Notes under the pieces: generated by a model
What the model was told of the DNA's origin: nothing
The model's database searches: none
The model's input: only the letters and a program-made list of their open reading frames with translations
Origin: Myoxocephalus aenaeus
Lineage: Eukaryota > Chordata > Actinopteri > Perciformes > Cottidae
DNA length: 64,000 nt
Assembly (NCBI GenBank): GCA_038501785.1
Contig: JBAMJR010000001.1
Location: 457,001 to 521,000 of the forward strand
Reading direction: 5' to 3'
Position numbers and translations under genes: made by a program
Shown here: one piece after another, positions 58,701-64,000 of the stretch
Position numbering within the stretch: position 1 is the stretch's first letter
Layout of the letters: the number at the start of each line of letters is the position of its first letter

Positions 58701-60229
58701 CATAATTATAATACATGTAGTGTATTTGTGAAACATTATAAAATAGCTATAACCTTGTGATTCTGTTTAGGCCAGCAGAGAGAGAAGGCTTAGCTGGCCC
58801 TGACGGCCCACCACTGGTAGATCTCATATGAACCATTGCATGAGGATACATTGCGTCAGTGCAGGTATTTTCCATGGCAGTGCTCCATTTGGCCGTGCTG
58901 TTGTGCCACTTTTGTGTTGGCAGCATGTGCGGCAGTAGGTTTGCGTTGATTCTCTACGAGCTGACAATCAAACAGCAGCAGGTGACATTGATACTGTGAC
59001 AGACTTTAATTCAATCGTTTTGTCGGCTGTTAGGCAAGGCAATAGCATTCACTCTACTTTCCCTAACAGCATTTCCTATGCAAAAATAAAATTATCATAC
59101 CACTGACTCTCTGGTCAAAAGTCTGGATCTGTTTGACGTTATAAACAGATTGTCGGTCTGCATTAAAGACCATATGCATGCCAACAATCTAATACAGAAG
59201 GGAAAATCCATTTTTACAAATAGGGATGCACCCATACCAGTATGGCGGCAAGGTGTGCTCATGTACTCGTAAAACTACTCTGATACAACCACACCCGATT
59301 CCACTACAGCAATGTGACGTCAGTTGACCTTATTAATCCACCCAGCTGCAACAATAACGTGATTCACAAACATGTTTCCGCAGTGTATTGCAATCCTGAT
59401 GTGACAGGGAGTTCCGGTCGACACTGTGTGTGTGATGAGTATGAAACAGTAACATTACAGCTGGGAACGTTGCAGTGCGGTGTGTGTACAGTTTATTTGT
59501 CTGTGAATAAATGCTACAACTCGTCAAGACTGAAGCCAAGCTCCTGTTTCTTGCTAGCCACCTGCTGATTAGAGTGAAGAAGGAAGCTACAGCTCAGGCC
59601 CAATTAATGTGGGCTGACCTTTAAGGTGGACCAGCTATTCTAAAGCTCCTCTGTGTGTTGCGCCAATGGTTTTTTTAATCTTTAATGTTTCCTTTTATTA
59701 TTATATTTACTATTTCTTCTTCATAATTAAAAGCACGGATAAACGATTATTAACTCCCCTACTGCAAACTATGCTCTGTTTGTATCAGGAATACACAATG
59801 TTGAATGTTAAAATGTCAGCAACAGCATCATGTTGTCTATTTCATTTGATAAAACATGTTTTCAAGTAATTCTTAGAACTGAAATTATATTATTAAGTAC
59901 TCCTATGGGTACAATGTCCTTACATTCTGTAGCCTATGATCTTTGTTACGAGTGATTCTATCAATACTATCCAATCTGCTATAAAACTTATTCTGATCTA
60001 TGCTTTTCTATTCTATAAGTGACACACAAGTCCAGACACAGATAAAAACGTTTTTCAAAAGTAATTTTGAACAACTGCTATGACTGGAGCTATACCCTCC
60101 TCATGGCTGAATTGCAGTAATAGGCAGAACATTAAGAGTTTGATTGTAATCTGGGCTTCTGTTATTACTTAATGCAGTAAAGGGTTACAGCAAAGACCTG
60201 AAACAAAGCAAAAAATAGGAAAGAGGAGA

Positions 60230-60760
60230 AAAGAAGCAAAGAAAAACGAAGAAAACGAAGAGTTCACAGTTCAGCAGAGAGCTGGCCAGATGAGCCACAC
60301 TTGGTGTGATTAGTGGAGCTGGTGGAGGTGAAGTTAACAACTATTGACAGGCCAGGCAGGCTCTGGGTACTCTTCACCTCTAATCATCCCTTGCCTTTAA
60401 TCAAGTCCGATCCTGGGACACAATCTCCAAACTACTGATGAACGGCCCTATTGGATTACCTCATGACCTGGATACTTCTGGACTCTGCACCACGAACAAA
60501 ATTAGCAAACATTTTCACATACAGCTCATGCCTTTAACCCGCAACCAAACAACATTTGCATGCATTCCTTCAACATTTGCGCTAGCTCCTGCTGTTTTTT
60601 TTAGAAACTCATATTCCCGCGGCTGGCAATGTGTAATATGTGTAATTTTATGGGAGGCTGCAGAACAAGGAAGCAGGGAATATCCTGGCCACATCTTTAA
60701 CCTATTGAGGCAGGATGATGTCATGATTAGAAGAGGAAATTGGGATCCCTCCAGAGCCTA
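60230..60760. promoter_or_regulatory. Candidate enhancer-like block with T-box half-site
   Basis: Complex unique sequence with GGTGTGA (60303-60309, T-box half-site), TGACAG (Meis/TGIF-type core) and TAATCATCCC. No coding similarity. The site types are interesting next to a presumed TBX3 domain, but single short matches occur by chance; conservation is untested. Confidence 0.22.
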
Positions 60761-60817
60761 AACACCCCAAGGCTGTCGGGCCAGCCATCCAGACGGCTGC
60801 AGGGAGGGAGACGGAGC

Positions 60818-60818
60818 C

Positions 60819-60850
<32 letters not shown>

Positions 60851-60865
60851 GGAGAGAGAGAAAAA
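60818..60865 (+). repeat. (GA)n microsatellite
   Basis: About 24 GA units with two GGGA interruptions. Confidence 0.9.
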
Positions 60866-61163
60866 GAGAAAGTGTAAGAGAGAGTGAACACAAAAAAAAA
60901 TCTAAGAGATGGGGGCTTGGGTTGCCCCACTGTGTCAAGATTAAAGCGTAGCACCACTTGGCTGACAAGGAGGGGCACAGTCCAGGGATAAGTGTGTGTG
61001 TATATGTGTTTGTCTATGCGTGCAATATGCCGTGGACTTCATCCAGCCTTTACGCCTCTTCACATAGACCTCATGTCAAATAGTGCTGCGCTATTAAAGG
61101 TATCTCGTCTCATCTCTCTTCTCTTTTCTCCTTTGACTGATTCATTGTCTCCCACATGTGCAG

Positions 61164-61269
<106 letters not shown>

Positions 61270-62861
61270 CACCACATAGAAGTAGTCGGTACGTTAAACA
61301 AATCAGGCTGTGATGCTCTTCATGGCTTCCTTCCTTCACAGTGGTGAGACACTGAAAGGTGATGAGGTGAAGGAGACAGAGAGCAGAGCAGAGACTGGGG
61401 GGAATGAGAGCAATAGAGAGAGTGATTGTACTTCTTTGTGCTCATACTCAGAAAAGATTCCCTTGCATATTGAATAATCACATGTGTGAAAGCCCTTAAT
61501 GAGCTGACCACAAGGCTCTCAGTTGAGAGCAGAAGAGGAACAACTAACGGGTTGTAAGCTCAGGGTTGTTTTGACATTTGTTGGTTCTTAGCAACACTAA
61601 ATCTCTCTCATACAGTGATCACTGGGGCAATTATCTCCTCCTTGTCCAAGAACTCAGCTGAGTTGAACTGGAGGCGTGCCAAGATGGGCACAAGGGATTC
61701 TGCTTGCACACACACACTGCAGTCATTTACTTTATCTTTATCATGCTTTTGGATAATTTTCTTGTCTTTGGACAAGTCTGAAGCAGTTTTTGTGTACCTC
61801 TGACTGCTGTAGCAGGAAAGCCCCAACTGTGTTTTCCCCAAACTTCCTAGTAAGGTAATAGTGGTGGTTTATCACTCAGAAGGTCACGTCCCTAAAATGA
61901 ACTCTGTAGTAGCAGAACTATTCAGTCAGATTCTGGTTGGTACAGATCATCATGTACTTGGCAACAGGCATCTGTAGAGGTGAGGTATGTTTGATCATAC
62001 TCAGAGTATGATCAGGCTGCAGCAGGAGACAGTGAAGGTGTGTGAATGTGTGTGGGATACAGTAAGAGGGGTTCATAAATGTGATGTGGAAGCATGTTTT
62101 TACTTCACAATATTATGACAGGAGAAGAAGATGCCAACAAAAAGAGTCTCTTGATCATCGTTTGATCTCCTACGATAAGCCGGGGAGAATTTCGTACCCT
62201 TCTTCAGTTTGTGACCATATGTTGCCGCAACAACCCATCACAAATCAGAACCTGTCAATGTATTGCTTTGGGCCTCGTTCGGTTTGGATTTGTTGCAACA
62301 AGTCCAACCTCGCCCCGAGGCAAAGACAGTGAAGGAATCACTTAAAGAGTTTTAAAGGCTCATATTTCCTCCCCTCGCCACATAGAATTTGACTTGCCTT
62401 ATGACCTACAACACTGTGAAATATGTTCTCCCTTCCAACTAAAACAAACAAAACATAATTCTTCATCAGCATCTTCTTCAACGGGCTGCAGAAGGCAGCA
62501 AAGAGAGAGGAAGACTCAGCAAAGGGTTCCGCAGGAGGAACAGCCCTTGTTTGCAACCGTAGGCTTGTCCAGTGTGGGGAGGGGGGTTAAGTGAATTCCC
62601 TCTTTATGTAAACATGTCAGTCTATTCTGACAAGGGAGCAGCTTCTGAGATGATGATTTAGAGAAAAAGACATAGCGGGGTCAATTTGAGTCTTGCTTGC
62701 AAGCATACAGTGGGTTTTTGACAAATGCGGCAAAAAAACAGATGCCTCAACACTTCAGAGACGGAAAGTGAACACTGAATAGTCATTCATCCTCCCGTTG
62801 GCTGTGGTCTTTCGGAGGCTATGTTTCCATTTTAAAGCGCATATGGTTTGCTACGTTATAC

Positions 62862-63170
62862 TGAGCGTCCACACTACGGCGGAGTTTTAGAGATACGTTT
62901 GGAAATGCTCCCGAGGACGGATACGTTTGGAAACTCTGGGGTTTACTTCCTAGTAAGGATGGGCGTAAACGGATAAGTTTGAAAACAATGACGTAGACAC
63001 CCACGTTCGCTACTTGATTGGGTCTTAGCAGTCACAACGTGTCCTTCCCTGATTTGTCACGCCCCTATCACAAGACCCTTTTCCGGAAGAAAACAAACAG
63101 CCAGGTCTACCAGTGATTCATTTCAACATGGATGATGAATTCCTCTGTGTGGACAGATATTGTTTTTGTT
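62862..63170. mobile_element. DNA-element relic (GCGTCCACACTACGG type)
   Basis: Begins GAGCGTCCACACTACGGCGG, then TTTGGAAATGCTCC, GTTTGAAAACAATGACGTAG and a TTTCAACATGGATGATGAAT block. This order resembles a common teleost DNA-transposon-derived repeat. The second terminus is not clear. Confidence 0.45.
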
Positions 63171-63652
63171 TTAAAACTCTGTTTACAGCGAGTTCAGTAG
63201 CTGACATTTCTGCTGACATGAGTCAATTGATGAGTTATGGCTTTCCTTCAGAGTCACTTCACATGACATTCTAACAATGTTAAAGTCATCATTCATGTGC
63301 AGAAAAAATAAACACATTTCTAAGTAAATTGTACTTTTTTCTCTGATATTAATGACAGAAAACTGACGTAATATTAGAGTTTTGGTTGACTTCCCTGTAT
63401 GATTATCCAGGCAATGTGGATGCACTTGAGGAGGATATCCAAGACCATAACTAGCTCTCATCAAAAGTCATCTGATCCCTTGTGGAAGTGTGTTGTAAGA
63501 CCCACACTCTCTGGCATCCTGAATTTGTTTAGGCCGGAGCCCTCACTTCCTCTTCTTGGGTAAATTTGAATACATATGATAGCATTAACGTGTATGGTTA
63601 GGACTGCACTTATGCTGTCAGAATATCAAAGAATGGTCAGGTGATTGCTCTG

Positions 63653-63726
<74 letters not shown>
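63653..63726 (+). repeat. (GT)n microsatellite
   Basis: About 37 uninterrupted GT units near the window end. Confidence 0.98.
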
Positions 63727-63729
<3 letters not shown>

Positions 63730-64000
63730 TGGAGTATTTGGTTGAAAAATATGTCAGCCCCAGGATGACCCCCGTCCTTCTTCAGCTTGGCTAATTTCAC
63801 CTGAGCCTGCGCGGGTTCTGGGTGGGAAATAATAGGCTTGGCACAGCTCTGGAAGCTATTTGCCATCAGCGTGGATTGATTGGAGCCACAGTCTGGCTCC
63901 TGTCAGCCCGGTGGAGGGATAGTGGAGAGAGGTTACCGGTGAGGTTGAAATTAGTGAGGGGTAGCATGAGGGGCCTCTGGTACAGTGTCAGGGCTGATTA

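Overview
This is nuclear DNA from a ray-finned fish, probably a percomorph-type teleost. The signs are a split vertebrate gene with GT-AG introns, long CA/GT, CT/GA and CTT microsatellites, and interspersed repeats of kinds that are common in teleosts. There are no bacterial or organellar features. The lineage call rests on repeat character and protein similarity recalled from memory, not on a search.

Region 1 (1-28.4 kb) is one gene on the + strand: the 3' nine-tenths of MED13L (Mediator complex subunit 13-like). I placed 28 coding exons from 3228 to the TAA at 26709-26711. Every junction is GT-AG. The 28 exons total 5,932 coding bases and join without a frame break into 1,976 codons plus stop. 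The start codon and roughly the first 130 residues lie upstream of the window. The first intron fully inside the window is about 8.9 kb; the other 27 exons are packed into 14.5 kb. The product is the subunit that links the CDK8 kinase module (CDK8/19, cyclin C, MED12) to core Mediator. It shows a Med13_N part with an LTPPTSP phosphodegron, a disordered middle, a Cys-rich MID-like part and a PIWI-like Med13_C part.

Region 2 (28.4-64 kb) holds no protein-coding gene that I can recognise. It contains microsatellites, degraded mobile elements (a LINE reverse-transcriptase fragment, a BEL/Pao fragment, a hAT deletion derivative with an intact 8-bp target duplication, a tRNA-derived SINE and several DNA-transposon relics) and stretches of high-complexity unique sequence. 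In vertebrates the 3' side of MED13L faces a gene desert leading to TBX3/TBX5, so some unique blocks may be long-range enhancers. That is inference only.

The most interesting points are how repeats sit against MED13L splice sites. A roughly 160-base TTC tract runs into the 3' splice site at 3227 with a CA repeat just past the donor. A 77-base GT repeat follows the donor at 25294. Two exons have tandem NAG acceptors. Twelve codons next to the exon at 17811 seem to have become intron. I see no novel multi-gene system here.
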